Positions 1 through 7,030 of a DNA stretch of 15,816 nucleotides are shown in pieces. Origin of the DNA: Chloroflexi bacterium RBG_13_51_18 (GTDB taxonomy: Bacteria; Chloroflexota; Dehalococcoidia; Dehalococcoidales; RBG-16-60-22); the NCBI GenBank assembly GCA_001796495.1, contig MGMR01000067.1:1-15816 (forward strand). The letters run 5' to 3'. Both the position numbers and the translations under genes were made by a program. Numbering within the stretch: position 1 is the stretch's first letter; each line of letters starts with the position of its first letter. The notes below the pieces were generated by a model. It had not been told where the DNA came from and did no database searches. It worked only from the letters and a program-made list of their open reading frames with translations.

Positions 1-609
1 TCGCTTGCCTTCAAGGAAAAGTGTAACCTCCTTAATGACCTGGGCATAATCATCGGAGCGGACATCACCGGTGCAGGGGGCAAGGCAATGACCAAGATGA
101 TATTCAAGGCAAGGCCGGGCTTTCTTACCTTCTATTTTTTTATTACAGTTACGCAAAGGGAAAATACGCTTGAGGACACGTAAAGTTTGCCTCACCGAAG
201 CGGAATTGGAAAAGGGGCCGAAGTAGCGCCCGCCGTCTTGTTCGAAGCGGCGGGTGACATAGACGCGGGGCCACTTTTCTTTAGTGTCTATTTTAAGATA
301 AGGGAAGGTCTTATCGTCTTTGAGAACAACGTTATAACGGGGCCGATACTGCTTGATAAAGTTCAGCTCCATGATGAGAGCTTCCTGCTCGGAGCTGGCG
401 ATATAGAAATCAATATCTGCCACCTGGGCGACCATGCGCTGGGTCTTTTGCGTTAGTTTTTGGGTTGACTGGAAGTAAGAACGAACGCGGTGATGCAGGC
501 TGGTAGCCTTGCCCACGTACAGAATACTCCTGGAGGCATCTCTCATGAGATAAACGCCGGGTCGGTGAGGCAAACGCTTAAGCTGCTCGTCTAAAAGGCT
601 GCTGATCAA
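1..609 (-). CDS. uvrC: UvrABC excinuclease subunit C, N-terminal part (runs off left edge)
   Basis: Nucleotide excision repair endonuclease subunit that makes the incisions around DNA lesions marked by UvrA/UvrB. The window holds the first 203 codons of a protein usually about 600 residues long. The GIY-YIG nuclease domain is clear: GVY at 18-20, YVG at 31-33, then the basic RVRSYF segment with Arg41. It is followed by the family blocks SSEQEALIMELNFIK, PRYNVVLKDDKTFPY, RYFGPFSN and RPCLEYHLGHCLAPC. The UVR, RNase H-like and HhH domains lie outside the window. I chose the TTG start at 609-607 because AAGGAG sits just upstream at good spacing and the reading begins just before the conserved LPHRPGVYLM block. 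It lies 102 nt after mntP on the same strand and has a promoter candidate of its own. Nothing in the visible part suggests it is broken. Confidence 0.96.
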   Translation of the reverse strand, partial: MISSLLDEQLKRLPHRPGVYLMRDASRSILYVGKATSLHHRVRSYFQSTQKLTQKTQRMVAQVADIDFYIASSEQEALIMELNFIKQYRPRYNVVLKDDKTFPYLKIDTKEKWPRVYVTRRFEQDGGRYFGPFSNSASVRQTLRVLKRIFPLRNCNKKIEGKKARPCLEYHLGHCLAPCTGDVRSDDYAQVIKEVTLFLEGKR

Positions 610-638
610 CTTTGCTCCTTAATACTATATCCAAGATT

Positions 639-666
639 ATTCTAGCATAGCCGATAAGCGGAGCAA
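639..666 (-). promoter_or_regulatory. Candidate uvrC promoter (extended -10)
   Basis: On the minus strand TAGAAT (639-644) is preceded by TGC, giving the extended -10 form TGnTAGAAT. A weak -35, TTGCTC (661-666), lies 16 bp upstream. The predicted start of transcription, near 632, leaves a leader of about 23 nt that contains the AAGGAG ribosome-binding site of uvrC. Nine-base arms CTTTGCTCC (668-660) and GGAGCAAAG (618-610) form an inverted repeat around this promoter. One arm overlaps the -35 and the other the ribosome-binding site. Confidence 0.5.
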
Positions 667-711
667 AGAGATTGGATGACCAATAATTTACCAATAATAG
701 CACAGGGTTTT

Positions 712-1281
712 TTACAGCAGGTGTTCCAAAAGTATCTTGATACCTATGCCGATAAGAATGAGGCCGCCTACCAATTCCGCACGCTTGCCGACCAGAGAGC
801 CTACTTTTTCCCCAATCAACTGGGCGACAACCGTAATGATAAAGGCGGTTACACCGACAGTGATGCCGGCAAGAAGGATATCAGTCTTTAAGAACGCAAA
901 ACTCAATCCTACCGCCAGAGAATCGATGCTGGTGGCGACAGAGAGAGCGAAAAGGGTAAGCCAACCGTTAATACTTTTCTTTTCTTTCTCTTCATCTTCT
1001 TCATGGAAAGCTTCCCAGACCATCTTTCCGCCGATGACAGCGAGTAGCCCGAAAGCGAGCCAGTGGTCATAATTGGATATTAAGTCGATGATAGTACGCC
1101 CGGCCAGCCAGCCGATGACTATCATCAAAGCCTGAAAGATGCCGAAAGAAAGCGGGAAACGGAGGAAGCGGCCAAGCGTAAAACGCTTTACGGCAATACT
1201 GGAGCTTAAGGCTACGGCAAAGCAATCGGCAGACAAGCCTATGGCGATAATCAGAATGGAGGTGAAGCCGGTATCAGACAC
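712..1281 (-). CDS. mntP: Manganese efflux pump MntP family
   Basis: Small integral membrane exporter of the MntP/YebN family, which removes excess Mn2+ from the cytoplasm. The 189 residues fit the family length. Hydrophobicity suggests six membrane helices in two repeats, split by the acidic and lysine-rich loop around 93-103. Each repeat carries a conserved Asp motif: GLSADCFAVAL with Asp19, and TSIDSLAVGLSFAF with Asp120. These match the repeat Asp residues known to matter in this family. The start is GTG; an in-frame TAA lies two codons upstream, so no longer form is possible. There is no convincing ribosome-binding site, but a -10-like CATAAT ends only 6 nt before the GTG. The gene is 81 nt downstream of the LuxR-type regulator on the same strand. 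I see no yybP-ykoY manganese riboswitch in that gap. Confidence 0.93.
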   Translation of the reverse strand: MSDTGFTSILIIAIGLSADCFAVALSSSIAVKRFTLGRFLRFPLSFGIFQALMIVIGWLAGRTIIDLISNYDHWLAFGLLAVIGGKMVWEAFHEEDEEKEKKSINGWLTLFALSVATSIDSLAVGLSFAFLKTDILLAGITVGVTAFIITVVAQLIGEKVGSLVGKRAELVGGLILIGIGIKILLEHLL

Positions 1282-1287
1282 CTTTTA

Positions 1288-1316
1288 ATTATGTCACATA
1301 GTGAGATGTTTGAAAA
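1288..1316 (-). promoter_or_regulatory. Possible leaderless mntP promoter with palindrome in spacer
   Basis: Minus strand: TTTTCA (1316-1311, 4/6 of consensus), 17 bp, then CATAAT (1293-1288, 5/6), 6 nt before the GTG start. Transcription would begin at or next to the start codon, in keeping with the absence of a Shine-Dalgarno sequence. The spacer holds TCACATAGTGA (1294-1304), two 4-bp arms around ATA, a plausible operator for a repressor. The -35 is weak, so this is tentative. Confidence 0.35.
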
Positions 1317-1362
1317 ACACGGCAATCAACACAAGCTTAATTCAGGCATTTATCGCCACTTT

Positions 1363-2043
1363 TCAGGTTATCTTGATTAGTCCCTGCTTGATAGCCACAA
1401 CCACGGCCTCGGTGCGGGCGTTGGCATTAAGTTTACGCAGTATTGAGGTGACATGGTTTTTAATAGTCTGCTCGCTGATGCCGAGTTCCGCGGCAATCTG
1501 CTTGTTCAGGTAGCCCTGGGCAATATATTCTAAAATTTCAATTTCGCGGGGGGTGAGGGGTGAGATAAAGGGCCCGGCTTCAGCGCGGGAGGTGAGTTCC
1601 TGAAATTGCTGCAGCACGTGTTCCGCCACTTTCGGTCGGTTGGTGAGGCTTTCGTTGATGGGATGTTCCCCTTTAGCTACACGCCGGATCGTCTCAACAA
1701 GCTGTGCCGCAGTGACTTCTTTATTAAGGTAGGCCACCGCCTGCGCTTTGATGGCTAAAAACAGCTGGTTATCTTCCGGGTTGGAGGTAAGCAGGATAAC
1801 GCCGATGTTAGGGGAACGCTGCTTGATTTTCCGCGCCAGTTCAAAGCCGCTTTCCGGCGAGCCGTCAAGGTCGAGAAGAGCGACATCCGGGGGCAGATTA
1901 TCAATGGCTTTCAACACGTCATTATTAATGCCGATAGTGCCTAAAATAACGATATCCGCAGTATCCGAGAACGTTTGCTCGAGAGCCTGCAGGAATAACG
2001 ACTGCTGGCTGATGATGAAGATATGGATTTTATTATTGTTCAT
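1363..2043 (-). CDS. LuxR/NarL-type transcription regulator with degenerate receiver domain
   Basis: DNA-binding regulator of 226 residues. Residues 5-125 form a response-regulator receiver fold. The phosphoacceptor-position Asp58 (LLDLD), the switch Thr86 (LLTSN) and Lys108 (YLNK) are present. The acidic pair that normally binds Mg2+ after strand 1 is replaced: IVDDHPLF of typical family members reads IISQQSLF here, so Ser12 and Gln13 stand where Asp-Asp is expected. Residues 161-226 are a standard LuxR-type helix-turn-helix (SPLTPREIEILEYIAQGYLNKQIAAEL). Its ATG is 2 nt after the stop of the GGDEF-HD-GYP gene, so the two are almost surely co-transcribed and probably translationally coupled. 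Without the acidic pair, ordinary aspartate phosphorylation is doubtful. No histidine kinase lies beside it. It may respond to a ligand, to protein contact, or be constitutive (inference). Confidence 0.92.
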   Translation of the reverse strand: MNNNKIHIFIISQQSLFLQALEQTFSDTADIVILGTIGINNDVLKAIDNLPPDVALLDLDGSPESGFELARKIKQRSPNIGVILLTSNPEDNQLFLAIKAQAVAYLNKEVTAAQLVETIRRVAKGEHPINESLTNRPKVAEHVLQQFQELTSRAEAGPFISPLTPREIEILEYIAQGYLNKQIAAELGISEQTIKNHVTSILRKLNANARTEAVVVAIKQGLIKIT

Positions 2044-2045
2044 GA

Positions 2046-5000
2046 CTAGTCATGCCGCTCAGGATTATGTCTGGGTACCCGAACCGCTTTACCTCCTCGA
2101 CTTTTTCTATTGTTGTTTGGTTGCGTTTCAAAAACAGAGACAAATTGTTCAACCAGATAAGGATCAAACCAGGTACCGGAACGCTTCTTGATTTCTTCGA
2201 GGGCTTTCTCGTGAGTGACGCTTTCAGAATGAGACCTTTCAGATATCAAGACAGTGAATTCATTGGCGATGGCCAGAATACGGGATATAAACGGAATATC
2301 CTCGCCTTTCAGTCTATCAGGATACCCGGTGCCATCAAACTTTTCATGGTGATGTAAAACAGGCTCAACGCAATCGGAAAGTCGGGGAATATGGCGAATC
2401 ATTTCCGCCCCGTATGCGGGGTGCGTCCTGACTATTTTCCATTCTTCTTCCGTCAGTCCTCCCGATTTATCCAGTATTTCATCTTTGATGGCTATTTTAC
2501 CGATATCATGGATTAAAGCACAGGTTTCGATTTTCGAGGTTTCCTCTTTGCTTAATCGGAGCACTCTAGCTAAGGCCAGGGCATAATCAGTCACCTTTTT
2601 CGAGTGTTTATTAGTATAGTAACTCCTCGAATCAACCATTTCCGCAAAGGCATGAATAAAGGTAGAGAGTTTCTGACCGATTTCATTGCCTGTTTGAGAA
2701 GCGGAACTTGCCGGCATTAACCCTGCCAGAGGGCCAGAAGCACAGATGGTCTGATTACCGCCGTTACGCTTCGCTCTATAGAGCGATACATCTGCAGAGG
2801 CGATAATATCAGTATGCGATATGCCGTCATCGGGCCAGCAGGCTAAACCGATACTGGTGGTGATGGTAATTTTCTGAGTGTCAATGCCATCGACGATTTT
2901 CTCACGTACCCTTTCAATGACGCTAAGAGCGGCGTCAATCGAGGTCTGCGGGAGGAGAACAGCGAATTCGTCTCCACCGTAGCGGAAAGCGTAATCGGCG
3001 TTCCTGATGGCATTTCTAATATTGCGGCCAACGACCTGTAAAAGATCATCGCCGGCAAGGTGGCCGTAGGTATCATTATATAACTTAAATGAGTCAAGAT
3101 CGAGAATGGCTAAAGCGAAGGTGCCACCGTAGCGGGAATGACGGCTGATTTCACTATCGATAACTTCTTCAAGGGAGCGGCGATTATACAAGCCGGTAAG
3201 TTCATCTACGCCGGCTTTCTTCTTGGCCATGGCGTACAGCTGGGTATTCTCCAGCGGCATGGCAATCTGTGAGGCAAGCTGTTCCAGGAGTTTAACATGA
3301 CGCCGGCTGAAGGCATTGGGTGTTTTACTGGCCAGGATAAAACTACCGATTATTTTACCTTTGGAGATTAAAGGTATATAGGCCGTGGAACGCAGGCCGT
3401 GAACATGGAAGAAATCGCTGGTGGTGAAATATTTCTCTTCCGCCAGGTCAGACTCTATGAAAGGCTTCTTCTGTGCGACAACCCAGGCTGTACCGGTCCC
3501 TTCCATCGGGACTCTATCTCCAATCTGATATGCGGAACTATCCGGAGATGATAAGGCCACGCAGACAAATTCGTTTTCCTCAATAAGCACTATCCCCGCC
3601 CAATGGACGTCAACTACCTTTTTCAGCTCTTCGACAAAGCTGCCGAAAATTTCCTGAATATCCAGGCTGGAAGATAATATTACGCTGGAATTATTGATTA
3701 CCGATAATTCCTCTTCACGCTCTTTAAGCTGCTCGCGAAGATATTCCTTTTCCATACTGACAGCCACGTTGGCGGTAGCATTCTCAATAACGTTGACATC
3801 CTCAAGGGAAAAGCGCCCGGAATGCTTTTCAGCAAGCACTAGAATAGCTATAAGGCGGTCACGGCTGATTAGCGGTATGAACATGGAGATGTTTTTGGAT
3901 TCAATTTCTTCCCTTTCCTGCGGCCAAAGGCTCAAGAAATAGGGAAGGACGGCCAGGCTGTCTTTAGAAAGGAATTTCTTTTCTTTTTCCAAGTATTTTA
4001 CGATAGGATTACCCGTCCTAAGTTTAAAATCAGATAGTCGATTTTTATCATCTTTAGGTTCACAGAACTGGGCTATATAGTCGCCGCTCTCAAAATCGGG
4101 GAAGAGAAGACCTACCTGTTTAATTTTCAAAGCTTTTTTAAGAAGAAAAACCAACTCGCCGCTCTGCTCTTTAAGACTGAACATATTTTGTATTTTCCTG
4201 GTGAACTCATTAAGCTGCTGCTGATAATTATAACTGGACCCCTGAAAAGCGCGGCTCATTATCCTGAAGATACGACCGCGAACCAGATAAATCAAAATAG
4301 CGACAGTTACCGCTAACGTTGTAGCTGCTATAGATGACGGAACATCCAGTTGAAAATTGAATAATTTCTCCGAGATAAAGAGCAACAGCAGGTAGGCTGC
4401 CACTCCTACAACACCGAGTATTATCCAGGCAGTACTGCGTCTGATAACAAGCCTGATATCAACCAACCTATGCCTGATAACAGCGTAGGTGAGAATGAAA
4501 GCGTTGATAAGGTTGCCGTAATGGCTCAAAGGGAACGACCTAGTTATAGAGGGCAAGCTTAAAATGGTGAAAAAAGTAAGCACCGATATACCCAAGATGA
4601 TGGCGATAATATGGTTGCGTTTAATGGGGTCGGTTGTGGCTTTCAACATCTTGCCAAAAACATACAAGTTCCACGAAACCATAAATATCAAGGGAACAGC
4701 AAGAGCAATGACACCTATCTTGTAGAAACCATAGGCAAAGTTATTCTCAATGGTTACGCTGCCGGTAACATAGCCCAATGATATTAAGACGAAAACTATT
4801 ATTAATGAGGTATATACGTGAGGAATCCAGCGTTTCTGCCCAAGGGGGTAAAAAGATGTTGCGAAGTAATGGAATTGCACCGTCATCAGGAAAAAACTCA
4901 TTATAACGAGTTTAAAAAGGGATTCCTGGAGTCCAGGGAAATAATTTCCCCTATAAATGAAGTCGAGTGCGCTCCACAACATGGCAGAGATTAGAAATAT

Positions 5001-5108
5001 AACAAACAGGATTTGCTTTTTCTGCCACGATCGGCTAGAAAGCGCCGTTAATAATAATGGTATATATACAATGGTTGCTACCAATGGAGCTATAGCATAA
5101 ACGTTCAT
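2046..5108 (-). CDS. Membrane sensor with GAF, GGDEF and HD-GYP domains (c-di-GMP turnover)
   Basis: A 1020-residue inner-membrane signalling protein. Residues 6-275 hold about nine hydrophobic helices: a seven-helix block like the 7TM region of some histidine kinases, ending VIRHRLVDIRLVIRR, then two more. A divergent GAF-like region spans about 320-460, a short charged helix 460-480, and a clearer GAF domain about 480-625. The GGDEF domain (635-795) looks active: DELTGLYNRR, RYGGDEF at 709-715, and the inhibitory RxxD site (Arg702-Asp705). The HD-GYP domain (about 825-985) keeps His867-Asp868 with GK, HHHE (919-922) and DGTGYP (925-930). However, the later ADxxDAL-type motif reads ANEFTVL, putting Asn949 at an expected metal-ligand Asp, and the usual RPYR motif is missing. 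It could therefore make c-di-GMP and bind or weakly degrade it. There is no kinase domain. Likely leaderless from a strong promoter, and co-transcribed with the regulator gene downstream. Confidence 0.95.
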   Translation of the reverse strand: MNVYAIAPLVATIVYIPLLLTALSSRSWQKKQILFVIFLISAMLWSALDFIYRGNYFPGLQESLFKLVIMSFFLMTVQFHYFATSFYPLGQKRWIPHVYTSLIIVFVLISLGYVTGSVTIENNFAYGFYKIGVIALAVPLIFMVSWNLYVFGKMLKATTDPIKRNHIIAIILGISVLTFFTILSLPSITRSFPLSHYGNLINAFILTYAVIRHRLVDIRLVIRRSTAWIILGVVGVAAYLLLLFISEKLFNFQLDVPSSIAATTLAVTVAILIYLVRGRIFRIMSRAFQGSSYNYQQQLNEFTRKIQNMFSLKEQSGELVFLLKKALKIKQVGLLFPDFESGDYIAQFCEPKDDKNRLSDFKLRTGNPIVKYLEKEKKFLSKDSLAVLPYFLSLWPQEREEIESKNISMFIPLISRDRLIAILVLAEKHSGRFSLEDVNVIENATANVAVSMEKEYLREQLKEREEELSVINNSSVILSSSLDIQEIFGSFVEELKKVVDVHWAGIVLIEENEFVCVALSSPDSSAYQIGDRVPMEGTGTAWVVAQKKPFIESDLAEEKYFTTSDFFHVHGLRSTAYIPLISKGKIIGSFILASKTPNAFSRRHVKLLEQLASQIAMPLENTQLYAMAKKKAGVDELTGLYNRRSLEEVIDSEISRHSRYGGTFALAILDLDSFKLYNDTYGHLAGDDLLQVVGRNIRNAIRNADYAFRYGGDEFAVLLPQTSIDAALSVIERVREKIVDGIDTQKITITTSIGLACWPDDGISHTDIIASADVSLYRAKRNGGNQTICASGPLAGLMPASSASQTGNEIGQKLSTFIHAFAEMVDSRSYYTNKHSKKVTDYALALARVLRLSKEETSKIETCALIHDIGKIAIKDEILDKSGGLTEEEWKIVRTHPAYGAEMIRHIPRLSDCVEPVLHHHEKFDGTGYPDRLKGEDIPFISRILAIANEFTVLISERSHSESVTHEKALEEIKKRSGTWFDPYLVEQFVSVFETQPNNNRKSRGGKAVRVPRHNPERHD

Positions 5109-5116
5109 ACATGGGC

Positions 5117-5145
5117 ATTATCTGTCCAAATGTAAGAACTGTCAA
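5117..5145 (-). promoter_or_regulatory. Strong promoter for the GGDEF-HD-GYP/regulator operon, probably leaderless
   Basis: Minus strand: perfect -35 TTGACA (5145-5140), 17-bp spacer, -10 GATAAT (5122-5117). Only 8 nt separate the -10 from the ATG at 5108, so transcription should start 0-2 nt before the start codon. No Shine-Dalgarno sequence is visible, which agrees with leaderless translation. Confidence 0.75.
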
Positions 5146-5150
5146 GAGGT

Positions 5151-5189
5151 AACTAAAGTAGGCAACCCAAAGTAAGGGAAACTAAAGTA
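5151..5189 (-). repeat. Three direct repeats upstream of the sensor promoter
   Basis: On the minus strand TACTTTAGTT occurs at 5189-5180 and 5160-5151. A variant, TACTTTGGGTT, lies between them at 5174-5164. The repeat starts are 15 and 14 bp apart, and the last repeat ends 5 bp before the TTGACA -35. This is a position typical of an activator array, or a repressor touching the -35. The binding protein is unknown; the operon's own LuxR-type product is one candidate (inference). Confidence 0.55.
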
Positions 5190-6872
5190 CTATGAAATCA
5201 GTGTGTTTTCCGACTCGGGGACCTCTTTTGGAACGGATGCGGTTTTTTTAACGATGATGGTCTCATTCTCACCAAGGAGGAGAGAAAGCACTTTTTCCGA
5301 GGGATTGACGTGGGGAGGCTTGATATGGGCGAGGTCAGCGCCATTGGCCTGTCTACGGGCAGCATAGTCAGCGAAGGTGCCACGCGGCAATAACGTTACC
5401 TTCACACGGAAATCGAGGGAATCTCTCCAGTCCTCCTGAACGCCGGAGTTATTATAACTGCTTCTACCCGCATCTATAATGTGCTTTTCAACAGCACGGG
5501 TTACATCCGCATCAGTGCCAGCAAAATCCCTCTTGGGCTCTACCAGCAGATGCAACACAGGTTCACCGGGTATCTTGTAGGCCGTCCAGTCTTCATAGGG
5601 GATGGTTGATTTTTCCAACGCCTGCCAGATCTGTCTTTCCGTAAGCTTGATGACCATGAAATTTATCATGTCATCGGCGCGGCGTTCGAAAGCCATCTGC
5701 GGGATTTCTATTCCCAGATTATCATTGCGTAACGACGTTATCCTGACCATATCGCCGATGCGGTACCTTATAGCAGCACCGCCATGAAAGTTGGTAAATA
5801 CAACCTCATAGACTTCACCGGCTTGAACTTCATCCAGCAGTACAGTCTGCATCCGATAGCTGTGGTCCATCTGCCATTTTATGGTCTCTTCTTCCGGGAT
5901 AAATTCAAGGAAGTTCAAATTGGGGATGAAGGTCATCCCTTCATAATCCCATGTCTGGGTGGCAATAACACCGCCTTCAGTGCTGGAATACATATCCAGG
6001 GGGCTCCTGCCCCAGAGTTCCTTGATTTTTTCCTTGTACACGGAACTATCCACACCACTGCCGACAATGCCCCTTAAAGACCATAAATCTTTAGGGAGCA
6101 CCGGCCTGCCGGTAAGGCGACTCCTAATCAGCGCGCGGGACAAACGCCATAAAGCTCTAGGTTTATTTAAATACTGGCGGATATCAATCCTGCCGGAGGA
6201 CTCGCGCAGCTTTTCACCCACTTTAACCAGCACCAGAGACAGCCCGAAAAAGTAGTCGATTCCCTCGTTCAGTGCCTGTTTCAATCCGGCGGCGATTCTT
6301 TCTTCATAGGATAGTTTTTCCGCTTTCTCCAGGTTCGGCAGATATTTGAGTGGCACCTGCATTCTTAACAAATCGGCAAAGGTGCCGGAGATATAAGGCC
6401 GGGGGGCAACCGAATACAGGAGCCTGATTTTATCCGGTATGTTGGAGGTATCTCCCCAACTGCTGCTGCAGGATAACATGCCGATGCCACACAATACCGC
6501 GCTCAACTGTTGAGCGTACTCGGGGGACATGGGAAACCATTTACAGGGGTATTCGCCAGACCAGCCGGAGGTGCGGATCCAGAAAGCCGGAGCCACGGGC
6601 AGGCTATCTTCCTGTTTTTCCATGAATCCCGGGCAATAGTCTTTATAAGTGGTTAAGGGAACAAGCTGACGGAAATCTTCAACGGTCTCGGGCCGCGCAC
6701 CGCGCATGATTCTTTTACCAAAAACGCAACTATTCAACATCTGAAACTGCTGAAGAAGCAGGGATTTCTGGATTTCCATGAACTGTTCAATATTAAGGCG
6801 AAGGTAACCACAGCCCAATTGCCAGAGTTCTTCATTACGGCCTTGTTTAAGGAGGTCTATCGCTCGCGGCAT
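5190..6872 (-). CDS. GH3-like adenylate-forming enzyme (acyl/amino acid ligase family)
   Basis: A 560-residue protein of the GH3 family, a branch of the ANL adenylating enzymes. Plant members join amino acids to auxin or jasmonate by acyl-adenylate chemistry; bacterial members are mostly of unknown substrate. Supporting motifs in order are the P-loop-like TSGWSGEYPCK (101-111), YSSTEGG (295-301), which matches the YxxTEG adenylate-binding motif, and YRIGDMVRIT (370-379), with the Asp usually contacting the ribose. The C-terminal lid is around 395-540. The P-loop is unusual: the common TSGT(T/S)G has Trp104 instead of Thr. The ATG start has GAGAGGTGA just upstream. The gene stands alone, 158 nt after the ribbon-helix-helix-like gene and 81 nt before the sensor gene. 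A palindromic site cluster upstream suggests repressor control. The family is well supported; the substrate cannot be told from the sequence. Confidence 0.87.
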   Translation of the reverse strand: MPRAIDLLKQGRNEELWQLGCGYLRLNIEQFMEIQKSLLLQQFQMLNSCVFGKRIMRGARPETVEDFRQLVPLTTYKDYCPGFMEKQEDSLPVAPAFWIRTSGWSGEYPCKWFPMSPEYAQQLSAVLCGIGMLSCSSSWGDTSNIPDKIRLLYSVAPRPYISGTFADLLRMQVPLKYLPNLEKAEKLSYEERIAAGLKQALNEGIDYFFGLSLVLVKVGEKLRESSGRIDIRQYLNKPRALWRLSRALIRSRLTGRPVLPKDLWSLRGIVGSGVDSSVYKEKIKELWGRSPLDMYSSTEGGVIATQTWDYEGMTFIPNLNFLEFIPEEETIKWQMDHSYRMQTVLLDEVQAGEVYEVVFTNFHGGAAIRYRIGDMVRITSLRNDNLGIEIPQMAFERRADDMINFMVIKLTERQIWQALEKSTIPYEDWTAYKIPGEPVLHLLVEPKRDFAGTDADVTRAVEKHIIDAGRSSYNNSGVQEDWRDSLDFRVKVTLLPRGTFADYAARRQANGADLAHIKPPHVNPSEKVLSLLLGENETIIVKKTASVPKEVPESENTLIS

Positions 6873-6914
6873 GGGTCACCTCTCAAGCAAAAAAATAAGT
6901 GAACAACCAGACTT

Positions 6915-6979
6915 ATAGAACAAGACTAAGATATGGGGATTAGCTTGGGAAGTGACTATGTTCTAGAACATAGTTCTAT
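6915..6979. promoter_or_regulatory. Operator-like cluster of TAGAAC/GTTCTA sites with a 20-bp perfect palindrome
   Basis: A perfect 20-bp palindrome, ACTATGTTCTAGAACATAGT, lies at 6955-6974 with no loop. The hexamer TAGAAC or its complement GTTCTA occurs four times in this stretch: 6916-6921, 6960-6965, 6964-6969 and 6973-6978. The cluster lies 42-106 bp upstream of the GH3 start. There is no T-tract, so it is not a terminator. It looks like a binding site for a dimeric regulator; the ribbon-helix-helix-like protein encoded immediately upstream is the obvious candidate (inference). Confidence 0.6.
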
Positions 6980-7030
6980 CACATCGAGGTAAATGAAACT
7001 TAAGAAAGATAAATATTGACTGGAAGTCTA

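Noticed and set aside
187..456. 89-codon plus-strand frame at the left edge
   Set aside because: It overlaps the conserved GIY-YIG and following blocks of uvrC on the other strand.
1282..1362. yybP-ykoY manganese riboswitch before mntP
   Set aside because: The gap is only 81 nt, shows no paired stems of that riboswitch class, and the likely transcription start is at the GTG itself.
1748..2191. 147-codon open frame on the plus strand
   Set aside because: It lies opposite the regulator and sensor genes, which have clear domains; its product is Ser/Arg-rich with no recognisable motif.
2046..5108. Sensor histidine kinase reading of the 1020-residue protein
   Set aside because: Its 7TM-like front half resembles kinases, but no HisKA or ATPase domain follows; the output is GGDEF plus HD-GYP.
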